This document shows positions 56,510 to 64,000 of a DNA stretch of 64,000 bases, in pieces. The DNA is taken from contig JADJSZ010000003.1 in NCBI GenBank assembly GCA_016711405.1, forward strand, positions 124,001-188,000, in the 5' to 3' direction. A program made the position numbers and the translations under genes. The notes under the pieces were generated by a model. It ran no database searches and was not told where the DNA came from. It saw only the letters and a list, made by a program, of their open reading frames with translations. This DNA comes from Candidatus Hadersleviella danica. Lineage in GTDB: Bacteria; Chloroflexota; Anaerolineae; Promineifilales; Promineifilaceae. Each line of letters begins with the position of its first letter. Position 1 is the stretch's first letter.

Positions 56510-57753
56510 TCCCCTAAACGGATGAGATGCCCCCCCTGTAAATTAAGGGCATGGCGTGACGTAACGAGCAAATTGACGTGGGCTTGGCGCAGAGGAGCCA
56601 ATAATTCGGCCGCGTATTGGCTCAGTTGCTCAAAATTGTCCAACAAGAGCAGGATTTTGCGCCGTGCTAAATACTGTTGCAATTGTTCGGCCGTCGGCCG
56701 TGAACTATCCAAGGCCAATCCGAGCTGGCTAATCAGGTGGGGTAGAAAATCGGCGGGGGATTCGACGGCCGTACACGCCACAAAGTAGATGCCATCGGGG
56801 AATAGGGCGGGGTCGAGCCGTTGCGCCGCTTGGCCAGCGAGCCGGGTCTTGCCCATGCCGCCCATTCCCATAATCGTGAGCAGTTGTCCTTGTTGCTCTT
56901 GCAGGTGCTGGTGGATTTGTTTGAGTTCGGCCGTGCGCCCAATAAAGACAGTTTGCTCCACAGGAAAGCCATGCCACACCGAGGCTTGTTCCACCATCGG
57001 TTGCCCTTGTTGGAGCTGGTAACTGAGTTGCACACTCTCTGCCTCAGGGGGCAAGCCGAGTTCTTGTTGAAGGGCGGCCGTGTATTGTTGGTAATGCAAC
57101 AGTGCTTCGGCTCTTTGCCCCGTTTGCGCCAAGCAGGTGAGGAGGGTGCGTTGCATCTCTTCCTGCCACGGGTCAATTTGCACATATTGGCGGGCATAGG
57201 TGAGCGCCGTTTGCCATTCCCCCAACCGTTGATAATGCGCCACCAAGTTGTTTAACACCTCTTGCGCTTGCCGTTGCCACGCTTCGCGGGTTAGCAACAG
57301 CCATTCGGTAAAGGGGTGGTTGTCTTGCAGGTAAAAGCCATGCAAGAACTCGCCTTTATAGAGTTCTGCCGCTTGTTTTAAGAGGGACACATCGGGTGGT
57401 TGGCTCTGGTTTGCCTCTTGCACCAGCCGTTGGAGGTGCATCACATCACTGCGAATGACTTCAAGGTTGAGTTGCACCGTCTGATAATCGCTTATCAACA
57501 ACAGATGGGGAGCCACTGCTTGGCGCAAGCGTGACAATGTTTTACGCAAGTTTTGTCGTGCGAGTTCATCGGGGCGTTCTGGCCAAATTAAATAGGCCAA
57601 ATGCTCCCGTCGTTGCGGTTCATCGGGGTGGGCCAGCAAGTAGGCAAGCAATGCCTGCACTCGTTCAGTGGCAAAGTGTATGGGAACGGCTCCTGCATCC
57701 TGTGACTGGGTAACGGCAAAACGGCCGAAACAGTGCGCTTGCAGTGGGGGCAT
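56263..57753 (-). CDS. AfsR/SARP-like BTAD transcriptional regulator, N-terminal part
   Basis: The N-terminal part of a regulator of about 1,080 residues: an OmpR-type DNA-binding domain (HCFGRFAVTQSQDAGAVPIHFATERVQALLAYLL, about 7-90), the bacterial transcriptional activation domain (95-245), and a STAND ATPase with Walker A GMGGMGKTR (about 294-302) and Walker B ILLLLDNFE. Such proteins switch on operons when a ligand binds the TPR part. The C-terminus is spread over three further frames. It faces the surface-protein genes across a purine-rich repeat and could control them (inference). Confidence 0.85.
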   Translation of the reverse strand: MPPLQAHCFGRFAVTQSQDAGAVPIHFATERVQALLAYLLAHPDEPQRREHLAYLIWPERPDELARQNLRKTLSRLRQAVAPHLLLISDYQTVQLNLEVIRSDVMHLQRLVQEANQSQPPDVSLLKQAAELYKGEFLHGFYLQDNHPFTEWLLLTREAWQRQAQEVLNNLVAHYQRLGEWQTALTYARQYVQIDPWQEEMQRTLLTCLAQTGQRAEALLHYQQYTAALQQELGLPPEAESVQLSYQLQQGQPMVEQASVWHGFPVEQTVFIGRTAELKQIHQHLQEQQGQLLTIMGMGGMGKTRLAGQAAQRLDPALFPDGIYFVACTAVESPADFLPHLISQLGLALDSSRPTAEQLQQYLARRKILLLLDNFEQLSQYAAELLAPLRQAHVNLLVTSRHALNLQGGHLIRLGDWIMARRCLWRVPSATTIACFRPKSNNSFGNWCNWWRGCHWPLKWPPHGYAPMICRRSSSFCNKIWNCGSLRKGMCLPGIKV

Positions 57754-57754
57754 G

Positions 57755-57832
57755 TGGGGAGAGGGAGAGAGGGAGAGAGGGGAGAGGGGAGAGGAGAGAG
57801 AAGAGAGGGACTGAGGACTGAGAGACTACGGC
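57755..57832. repeat. GGGAGAGGGAGAGAGG purine tract and GACTGAG units
   Basis: A G/A-only run of GGGAGAGA units (57755-57810) followed by GACTGAGGACTGAGAGACT, twin of 5815-5930. Directly upstream of the BTAD regulator start. Confidence 0.85.
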
Positions 57833-57925
57833 GAAAAGCAATCCTGCTCATTTTAGTGCTTGTCACGAATTTGTCACTCCTTTTCCGTAGGATATAAGTT
57901 CTTAGTTCCAAATCACCCCTTATTC

Positions 57926-58129
57926 ATGAATCAGCCAGTGTATTTGCTTAGTTTTGGCCAAAAAGAAGACCGTTGGCGGGTGGCGTTAAAGACGGCCGAG
58001 ACTATCCATTATTTTGTCACGCTGAGTGAACTGATGCTGTTTTTAGACCACCACCACCCCACCCAAGTGCTGGGAGCGGCCGAACCTGAGCCAAAATTAT
58101 CGGACCAACCAACCCCTACGGCCCTCTAA
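57926..58129 (+). CDS. Small hypothetical protein
   Basis: 67 residues (MNQPVYLLSFGQKEDRWRVALKTAETIHYFVTLSELMLFLDHHH...). It begins at ATG 57926 and is predicted cytosolic, with an amphipathic strand-helix layout. No family recognised. It precedes the large surface protein by 62 bases on the same strand and divergently faces the BTAD regulator. Confidence 0.55.
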   Translation: MNQPVYLLSFGQKEDRWRVALKTAETIHYFVTLSELMLFLDHHHPTQVLGAAEPEPKLSDQPTPTAL

Positions 58130-58191
58130 ATCGCCTCACCATTCCTTGCGGTCGTTCTTTTATTTTAACGGATATATCCCGAGGTTTAACC

Positions 58192-61100
58192 ATGAACACA
58201 AGAATCAAACGCATCTCCTCCTTTTTATTGGCTCTGGCCTTGCTCTCTTTTTGGCACACGGCCGCCACACCGCCCGCGTCGGCCGACCCCAACGTGTTGA
58301 TTGACCTGACGGGGCAATGCCCCGGCGGGGTGGGCGATGTGGCCGCTTTGGTCGGGGCGATTAACACGGCCAACGGCAATGGCGCTGGCTCCGATACGAT
58401 TCAATTGGCGGCCGGGTGTGTGTACACACTGACGGCCGTGGACAACACCACCACCCTCGGCCGCAATGGGTTGCCCGTCGTCACGACCACCATCATCATC
58501 CAAGGCAATGGCAGTACCATTCAGCGGAGCGCGGCGACCGACTTTCGCTTGCTGGCCATAGATACACCCGGCAACCTGAGCTTGTTCGATTTGAACTTGA
58601 CGGGCGGCTTGGCGCGGGGGAACAACGGCACCAACGGCCGAGACGCAGGCGGTGGCGGCGGTGGCGCAGGCATGGGTGGCGCCATCTTGCTTTACGATGG
58701 CACCCTCTCCCTTGAGCGCGTCGCCCTGTATGGCAATGAAGGGCGGGGGGGCAATGGTGGGGCAGGCGGTGGTGCGACAACCCCCGATGTTCCGGGTGTG
58801 GGTGGGGATGGTTCCCCGGCCGTGGCCACTTTGCGCGGGGGCGATGGCGTTGTTTATGGGGGTGGAGCAGGCTACGCCAGCATTTTTGGCGGTGGTGGTG
58901 GCGGTGGCGCTTGTGTGTGCGGTGGGAACGGCGGCGCGGGTGGTGCCAGCATCTACGGCGGCAATGGCGCGGCTGGCAATGGCACAGGTGGGGCAGGCGG
59001 CGGGGCTGGAGGTGGGGCGGGCGGCGGTGGGGCCATCTTCGTCTACAACGGCACCTTGAACCTATCGCAGACGACGTTTTACAACAATCTCGTCGCAGGG
59101 GGGACGCGGGGGAGTGCCAGCGCCCAACATGGCAAATCAGCTGGGGCGGCTCTCTTTAACTACCAAGGGCAAGTGACGGCCACCAATGTGAGCTTTGCCC
59201 AAAACACGGCCGGCATTACGGGGCAAACGGGTTTTGCTGGTTCTCTCTTTAATTACCAAGGGCAAATCACAACTTATAACGTGACCTTTGGCTCCAACAC
59301 CATTATGGGCAGTACGACCAATGGGCAGAACATCTACAACGATTTGGCTGGGGCGACGCTGACGCTGAACAACACGATTGTGGCTGGAGCAAACAGCGGC
59401 TTGGTCAATGCGGCGGGCACGTTAAATGTAGCCAACCGCAACAACCTGATTCAAACGGGCTATGCTGGGGCGGGGGTGGTTATTGCGGATCCGTTGCTGG
59501 GGGCGTTGCAAGATAATGGCGGGCTGTTCCCGACACAAGGGTTGCTGATAGGTAGCCCAGCCATTGACGCGGGGGATAACGGCCGCACCAATGGCGCGAC
59601 AGTGGACTTGCGCGGCTTTAACCGGATTGCGTTTGGTGGGGTGAGCACCACGGTGGACATGGGGGCGTATGAGCTGCTTGATACGCATATCTTGGTTTCG
59701 GCCGTGGGCAACCCCGTGATTGATGATGGCGAGGTGTACGCTTACGGCACCACGGTTAAGGGCACGCCTGTTATCCGCACCTTTACCATTGCCAACGAGG
59801 CCACGGCCGTGGGCACGCTCATCATTGACCCCGATTCGGCGTTGCTAACAGGGACGGGCTTCTCGCTGGTCAACCCCGCTGACCCCTTTGGGGGGGTGAC
59901 AAGTTTGGCTCCGGGGCAAAGCACGGCCGTGCAAATTCGGGCCGATGCGACGACGGATGGCCAACAAACTGGTAACTTCTCCTTCCGCCACAACGGCGCA
60001 CCCGAGTTGGTTCCTTATGACATCGGCTTGACCATTGAAACAAACACGCCTGAGATAGAAGTGTCCAGCAACAACATACCTGTCATCAGCGGTGTTTCGG
60101 TGGTGAACTTTGGACTAACCACGGCTGGCGTGCCCTTAACCCAAACCTTTGTCGTCACCAATACCGAGCAACCAGCGTTGGTGCTGAGTAACCCCGTCGT
60201 TCCAGCCAACTTCACCTTGCTCACCCCGTTTCCCATCAACCTTGCGCCGGGGCAGACGACCACCTTCCAGATACGCTTTAATGCCCCTGCGGCACCGGGC
60301 AGTTACATTGCCCCCTTTAGCTTTGAGACAAATGATGAGACGGAAAACCCCTTTATTTTTCAGGTGCAGGGGAATGTAGACGCGCCACCTGACCCGAACA
60401 TCATCGGGGATGCGATGCGTTTGAGCGATATGGGTGGTTTGGGTAGCACCAACTTTTATGGGTTGTCCCCCGATGTGGCTTACAACGCAACGACGAAGCG
60501 CTGTTTGGTGGTGTGGGAAGGAACAGAGGTACAGAACCGCACCGAAATTTATGGCCAGTTTATAGATGCGGCGACAGGCGCGGAAGTGGGCGCGAATGAT
60601 TTTCTGATTATGGCGGCCATAGACACGAACCAAATCTTGCGTGGCCCGGCCGTGGTGTGGAACAGCACCCGCAACGAGTTTTTGGTGGTGCGCCTAGATG
60701 GGGCGACGGGGGCGTTGGTTGGAAATGCCCGCTTCTTAGTAACCGATAATTTGGGTGGCGCAGGAGCCGCTTACGATGCCAGTCGGCCAGATGTGGCTTA
60801 CAACGCCACGGCCGACGAGTATTTTGTGGCGTGGGAGAAAGACAAAGACACGGATAACGCCATTGAGATTTGGGGGCGGCGCATTCAGGGCAACCGCGCC
60901 TTGGGCGATGGCATTGGCAACGACATTCGCCTGAGCGATATGGGGGACAGCGATACCGATGCCAGCTTTGATGCGCGGTATGCCAAAGTGGTTTGGAATA
61001 GCGTCCGCAATGAATATCTGGTGGTATGGGGGGGCAACGACCAAGGCATGGCGCCATTTGAGACGGAGATTTTTGGCCAACGAGTGAACGCGGCCGGTGC

Positions 61101-62220
61101 CGAAATTGGCACGAACGATTTTCGCATCAGCCAAGCGGGCACGGATGGCAATGATTTGTATAGCAGTACCACGCCCGCTGTGACGGTTAACCCCACCCAT
61201 GACGAGTATTTTGTGGTGTGGCAAGGGTCGCCCGGCGGGGTGTTGGCCGATAACGAGGGCGAGATTTTTGGCCAGCGGGTGAGTGGTGCGGGAGCCGAAG
61301 CGGGAACCAATGATTTGCGCCTGAGCGATGCTGGGCCAGATGGCTCGACGAGCTATCTGCCTTACAGCCCTGCGGTGGCATACGGAGCGTATTATGATGA
61401 GTACGTTGTCACTTGGTATGGCGGAGACGATGTGGGCACGTTGGCCTTGTTTGAACAAGAGGTCTTTTTGCAACGCGTGGCGGGCGACCGCACCCTTGGG
61501 GATGAGGTGGGGCTGAATGATGTGCGCCTGTCGCGCATGGGGCCAGATGGCAACACTTCTTATAATGTGGGTTCCCCGACGATAGAAGTGGGGGGCGCAA
61601 CATCGGAACTGTTTGTGGTGTGGCAAGCAAACAGCGACGAGGCGGGCATGGTGGCGAACGAGTATGAAATTTTTGCGCGTCGCTACCAGCCGCCGCTGAG
61701 CCTGAAATGTGGGGCGGTGGCGAATCAACCTTATGTGTTCCACCAAACGACGTTGCCCATGACGGTGATGCTGACGAATCGGGGGACGATTGATTGTTTG
61801 GCGGTGGTGCCCACGGCCGCCAATCACCCCAACGCGACGGGCAACTTGCAGACAGGGCGGTATTGGACGATTACGGCCGAAAACAGCTTGGGCAACCCTG
61901 CCACGGGCTTCACGGCCAATATCACCCTCTCGACAAATGGCTTTGCGCCCACGGCCGATGACAAAGTGTGCCGCTACACAGGCGTAGGGCAGGTGTGGGA
62001 TTGTGCGATGAGTAGCTTGACAGCGACGACGATTACGCGCAATGGCGTGACGCAGTTCTCGGATTGGGCGGTGGGGAATGCTGTGGGGCCAACGGCCGTG
62101 ACTTTGCAAACAGTTGGACAAACGCCAATAACTTCCATCAGCTTTGTCTTTTGGTTTGTTCTGTTGTTGGGAATGACAGGGGTTATTTGGTTGGCAGGGC
62201 TTTTCAAAAGTCAGGATTGA
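58192..62220 (+). CDS. Large surface protein: beta-helix, choice-of-anchor and repeat domains
   Basis: 1,342 residues. Signal peptide (1-31, ends SADP). Residues about 35-480 are a right-handed beta-helix of the polymorphic outer membrane/pectate-lyase type with a very Gly-rich stretch (about 150-285). Then come two choice-of-anchor-D-like IgG domains (about 500-740). Five to six repeats follow of the pattern RLSDMG...PDVAYNATTDEYFVVW.G...EI.GQRV...GAE.GTNDFR (about 745-1165). A beta-sandwich precedes a C-terminal anchor (SFVFWFVLLLGMTGVIWLAGLF then KSQD). GAGG before ATG 58192. Probably attached to the cell envelope with a role in adhesion. Confidence 0.88.
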   Translation: MNTRIKRISSFLLALALLSFWHTAATPPASADPNVLIDLTGQCPGGVGDVAALVGAINTANGNGAGSDTIQLAAGCVYTLTAVDNTTTLGRNGLPVVTTTIIIQGNGSTIQRSAATDFRLLAIDTPGNLSLFDLNLTGGLARGNNGTNGRDAGGGGGGAGMGGAILLYDGTLSLERVALYGNEGRGGNGGAGGGATTPDVPGVGGDGSPAVATLRGGDGVVYGGGAGYASIFGGGGGGGACVCGGNGGAGGASIYGGNGAAGNGTGGAGGGAGGGAGGGGAIFVYNGTLNLSQTTFYNNLVAGGTRGSASAQHGKSAGAALFNYQGQVTATNVSFAQNTAGITGQTGFAGSLFNYQGQITTYNVTFGSNTIMGSTTNGQNIYNDLAGATLTLNNTIVAGANSGLVNAAGTLNVANRNNLIQTGYAGAGVVIADPLLGALQDNGGLFPTQGLLIGSPAIDAGDNGRTNGATVDLRGFNRIAFGGVSTTVDMGAYELLDTHILVSAVGNPVIDDGEVYAYGTTVKGTPVIRTFTIANEATAVGTLIIDPDSALLTGTGFSLVNPADPFGGVTSLAPGQSTAVQIRADATTDGQQTGNFSFRHNGAPELVPYDIGLTIETNTPEIEVSSNNIPVISGVSVVNFGLTTAGVPLTQTFVVTNTEQPALVLSNPVVPANFTLLTPFPINLAPGQTTTFQIRFNAPAAPGSYIAPFSFETNDETENPFIFQVQGNVDAPPDPNIIGDAMRLSDMGGLGSTNFYGLSPDVAYNATTKRCLVVWEGTEVQNRTEIYGQFIDAATGAEVGANDFLIMAAIDTNQILRGPAVVWNSTRNEFLVVRLDGATGALVGNARFLVTDNLGGAGAAYDASRPDVAYNATADEYFVAWEKDKDTDNAIEIWGRRIQGNRALGDGIGNDIRLSDMGDSDTDASFDARYAKVVWNSVRNEYLVVWGGNDQGMAPFETEIFGQRVNAAGAEIGTNDFRISQAGTDGNDLYSSTTPAVTVNPTHDEYFVVWQGSPGGVLADNEGEIFGQRVSGAGAEAGTNDLRLSDAGPDGSTSYLPYSPAVAYGAYYDEYVVTWYGGDDVGTLALFEQEVFLQRVAGDRTLGDEVGLNDVRLSRMGPDGNTSYNVGSPTIEVGGATSELFVVWQANSDEAGMVANEYEIFARRYQPPLSLKCGAVANQPYVFHQTTLPMTVMLTNRGTIDCLAVVPTAANHPNATGNLQTGRYWTITAENSLGNPATGFTANITLSTNGFAPTADDKVCRYTGVGQVWDCAMSSLTATTITRNGVTQFSDWAVGNAVGPTAVTLQTVGQTPITSISFVFWFVLLLGMTGVIWLAGLFKSQD

Positions 62221-62237
62221 GTTTGCCAAAAAGGGAT

Positions 62238-62305
62238 GAACCGCAGAGAACGCGGAGGGCGCGGAGAAAAGAAAACCTCCACGTTCTCCGCACCCTCCGC
62301 GATTA
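62238..62305. repeat. CGCGGAGGGCGCGGAG inverted repeat
   Basis: Left arm 62251-62266 and right arm 62286-62301 agree at 15 of 16 positions. Diverged copy of 16206-16275. Confidence 0.87.
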
Positions 62306-62394
62306 ATTAACTCTGTTCCCCTCACTTTGCAGACTTTTGAAAAGCCCTGATTTGGTTGGCACGGCAACGGCCGATAGGTTATTTTTAGGGGAAC

Positions 62395-62427
62395 AAGAGC
62401 CTTGGAGAGTCGTTCTCCAAGGCTCTT
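62395..62427. other. Perfect 14-base hairpin without U tract
   Basis: AAGAGCCTTGGAGA (62395-62408), loop GTCGT, TCTCCAAGGCTCTT (62414-62427). Terminator-like stem but followed by AGGCCATT, so perhaps processing or Rho-dependent. Confidence 0.75.
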
Positions 62428-62472
62428 AGGCCATTCCCAAAATTTAATATCCTAAGGGGGAAAGGATTTTTA

Positions 62473-62531
62473 GACACGAATTTCACGAATTACACAAATT
62501 TTCTCGAATTTAATTTGTGTAATTCGTGTCT
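62473..62531. repeat. Inverted repeat CACGAATTACACAAATT
   Basis: Perfect 17-base arms at 62484-62500 and 62512-62528, with an extra ACACGAATTTCACGAAT unit outside. Confidence 0.92.
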
Positions 62532-62614
62532 GATTTTAACCAGATTGGATAATTGTTTTTGGCAACGGCTTTGTTGGGTCTTATTAAAGGGACTTTTGTT
62601 GTAAGGAGAATCCC

Positions 62615-63277
62615 ATGAAGCAGGTGCGTTTTTTGTTTACTCTCTGTTTGGTGCTGGGTGGGTTGGTCGGTTTGTGGGGTGGTGCGCCAGCGGCCGTGGA
62701 AGCAACCAGCTTCCACACCATTGTCATTGATGGCACAAATGATTTCACGGCCGATGAAACCATGCCCGGCACAAGCGGCTCCACATGGTACATGACATGG
62801 AGTGCCACCCATTTTTATTTTGGCATCAACGCCAGCGATGTAGGCAGTGGCTCTGCCACTCGCTTTGTTAATCTCTACTTAGACACCGACCCCCAACAAA
62901 ACCCGCTTTCGGGCAATGGCACATCTACGGGTGTGCTGTACAACACCCAGCAACCCGGCTTATCCTTCAACGCCGACTACCACTTTCGTTGGCAGGCCAA
63001 CAACGCCTATACCAACATGCTCGACTGGAACAATGGTACGTTGAGTTGGACGGACGACAACACGGGCAACAACAATTTCGGCATTACTGCTTTTCAGTCG
63101 GGGAACTATTTAGAAGTGGCTATTCCCCGTGCTAGTTTGGGGAACCCCACGGCCGTTTACGCCGCTGGCTCTATGATTAACGAGCAAGCCTTCAATGAAT
63201 ACACCTTCTTCATGTTTCCCAATGGCAACAGCGAAGGATACGATGCCAACTATCCCAATTATCGCGGTTTTCCTTGA
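62615..63277 (+). CDS. Secreted beta-helix protein, N-terminal part of a frameshifted gene
   Basis: Signal peptide (about 1-30, APAAVEA) and an N-terminal beta-sandwich domain (SFHTIVIDGTNDFTADETMPGTSGSTWYMTWSATHFYFGINASDV...), about 220 residues. The frame ends at TGA 63275-63277 after YRGFP; reading goes on in the next frame (NGACPQPRTNNNCRIAYQV), needing one added base in TTTTCCTT. Excellent start: AAGGAG before ATG 62615. Confidence 0.83.
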   Translation: MKQVRFLFTLCLVLGGLVGLWGGAPAAVEATSFHTIVIDGTNDFTADETMPGTSGSTWYMTWSATHFYFGINASDVGSGSATRFVNLYLDTDPQQNPLSGNGTSTGVLYNTQQPGLSFNADYHFRWQANNAYTNMLDWNNGTLSWTDDNTGNNNFGITAFQSGNYLEVAIPRASLGNPTAVYAAGSMINEQAFNEYTFFMFPNGNSEGYDANYPNYRGFP

Positions 63278-63771
63278 ATGGGGCTTGCCCCCAACCACGC
63301 ACTAACAACAACTGCCGCATCGCTTACCAAGTGACCAGCACTGCATCCAGCGGGGCCAACACATTGATGGAGGCAGTGAACAACCTCTGCAACGATGGCA
63401 ACATTACGTTTAGCATCCCCGCCAATAGCACCATCACCTTTGCCAGCCAAGCCACGCTCAACCGCTCTCTATTTATCAACGGCACAACGGCTACCAACCT
63501 TACTGTTAGCGGGGGGGACACGCACCGCATCTTTGAAGTAACGAACGATGCCACGGCGCGAATGGCGGGCTTTACCATCAGCAATGGCAATGGCTTTGAT
63601 GGTACAACCAATGGCGCGATGGGGGCTATGTTGGTGAGTGCAGGCGCAACGGCTTTGCTGACCCGCATGACCATTGCCAACAGCAGGGGGCAACAGGAGT
63701 TGTTTTGCAAAATAACACCATTGTGGGCAACACGGCCACGGCGATTAATCATGGGGGCGGCTTGTATATGA
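63274..63771 (+). CDS. Secreted beta-helix protein, middle part
   Basis: Continues the gene from 62615: STASSGANTLMEAVNNLCNDGNITFSIPANSTITFASQATLNRSLFINGTTATNLTVSGG... beta-helix with CSLC-less Asn-rich turns, like the surface protein at 58192. After IANSRGQQ the frame is lost near 63690 (GGGGGCAACAGGAG), needing one added base. Confidence 0.7.
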   Translation: MNGACPQPRTNNNCRIAYQVTSTASSGANTLMEAVNNLCNDGNITFSIPANSTITFASQATLNRSLFINGTTATNLTVSGGDTHRIFEVTNDATARMAGFTISNGNGFDGTTNGAMGAMLVSAGATALLTRMTIANSRGQQELFCKITPLWATRPRRLIMGAACI

Positions 63772-63962
63772 CGAGCGGCTCGGTGTTAATGAGCAACAAC
63801 ATTTTGGGGGATAACAGCAATGGCGATTGTGTCATTTTGGCGGGGACAATTCCCACCAATACCAATAACATCATTGAGAATACAACCGATTGCACCAGCG
63901 GTGCTGTGGGTCTTCTGCAAGTGAACCCTTTGATGAGTGAGTTGGCTGATAATGGACTCTAA
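63705..63962 (+). CDS. Secreted beta-helix protein, third part, continuing beyond the window
   Basis: NNTIVGNTATAINHGGGLYMTSGSVLMSNNILGDNSNGDC...QVNPLMSELADNG, typical polymorphic outer-membrane repeats. The stop at 63960-63962 is probably another one-base loss (GGA should be GGG-A): in the next frame the text is TLTLTRMPRLDSPAV, the standard end of this repeat, open to the window edge. Confidence 0.68.
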   Translation: MQNNTIVGNTATAINHGGGLYMTSGSVLMSNNILGDNSNGDCVILAGTIPTNTNNIIENTTDCTSGAVGLLQVNPLMSELADNGL

Positions 63963-64000
63963 CCCTGACGAGAATGCCCCGCTTAGATAGCCCAGCCGTG

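Larger units (their letters stand above)
62221..62614. other. Intergenic region with three hairpin repeats
   Basis: 394 bases with no gene: repeat at 62238-62305, perfect hairpin at 62395-62427 and repeat at 62473-62531. The AAGGAG near 62602 serves the next gene. Confidence 0.6.

Noticed and set aside
60736..62367. A 543-codon open frame on the minus strand opposite the surface protein
   Set aside because: His/Arg/Pro-rich shadow; the plus strand has a signal peptide, repeats and an anchor.
1..64000. Prophage, plasmid or insertion-sequence content
   Set aside because: No integrase, transposase, capsid, terminase or replication gene was seen, and no tRNA that could serve as an attachment site.

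Overview
The window reads as a chromosomal segment of a GC-rich bacterium, most likely Chloroflexota (Anaerolineae-like). This is inferred from gene content, not from a marker gene: a BTAD/NB-ARC/TPR regulator, a DUF5685 protein, an F420-reductase-like enzyme, beta-helix surface proteins and a split complex I. No rRNA, tRNA, transposase, phage gene or CRISPR array was found. The hexamer CGGCCG is extremely common in genes on both strands, like a genome-wide palindrome of the HIP1 type. About thirteen genes or gene parts are interrupted by single-base frameshifts, most looking like one missing base in or beside a short homopolymer. This points to sequencing undercalls as much as to real decay.

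Layout. 1-10.5 kb (minus strand): a response-regulator/GAF protein, then a membrane-anchored TerB-N/TerB-C protein, a BrxD-like (DUF2791) P-loop ATPase and an Lhr-like SF2 helicase. These last three form the most interesting gene set here, a predicted DNA-processing or defence module. They are followed by a thioesterase, a MOSC protein and an SDR. 10.9-16.1 kb: a DUF2085 membrane protein, a membrane cytochrome c, an SF1 helicase and a secreted PA14/SH3 protein. 16.3-22 kb (minus): a small zinc-ribbon protein, a DUF5685 protein with an extreme Cys/Gly/Asp tail, a thioredoxin-fold protein, a glycosyltransferase, two paralogous membrane proteins, an ABM monooxygenase and a phosphoribosyltransferase. 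22-29.5 kb (minus): a giant polytopic membrane protein carrying repeats inside its coding sequence, then an ABC-2 exporter pair. 29.9-35.4 kb: a PIG-L deacetylase, endonuclease V, an ABC exporter, a divergent F420-reductase-like/TetR pair with two operators, and a glutaredoxin. 35.7-40.9 kb: iscX-nuoB-nuoCD-nuoI, YqeY and an Mrp-type ATPase. 40.9-47.5 kb: an ABC-2 pair, a tyrosine phosphatase, a GNAT enzyme, a DUF4287 protein, a sulfite-oxidase-type enzyme and a DUF5996 protein. 47.9-54.1 kb: a complete five-gene peptide/nickel-type ABC importer. 54.2-57.8 kb (minus): a small membrane protein and the BTAD regulator. 57.9-64 kb: very large secreted beta-helix proteins, the last running off the window.

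The second striking theme is the spacers. Almost every intergenic gap is filled by degenerate short tandem repeats (about 7-10 base units). Each gap uses one of roughly fifteen unit families. In many gaps the left and right halves are reverse complements, giving perfect 12-18 bp stems. The blocks often begin at the stop codon of one gene, sometimes supplying that stop, and end just before the start of the next. Two copies lie inside a coding sequence. I know of no named element that fits this description; whether it is mobile, regulatory or a replication-slippage product cannot be decided from one window.
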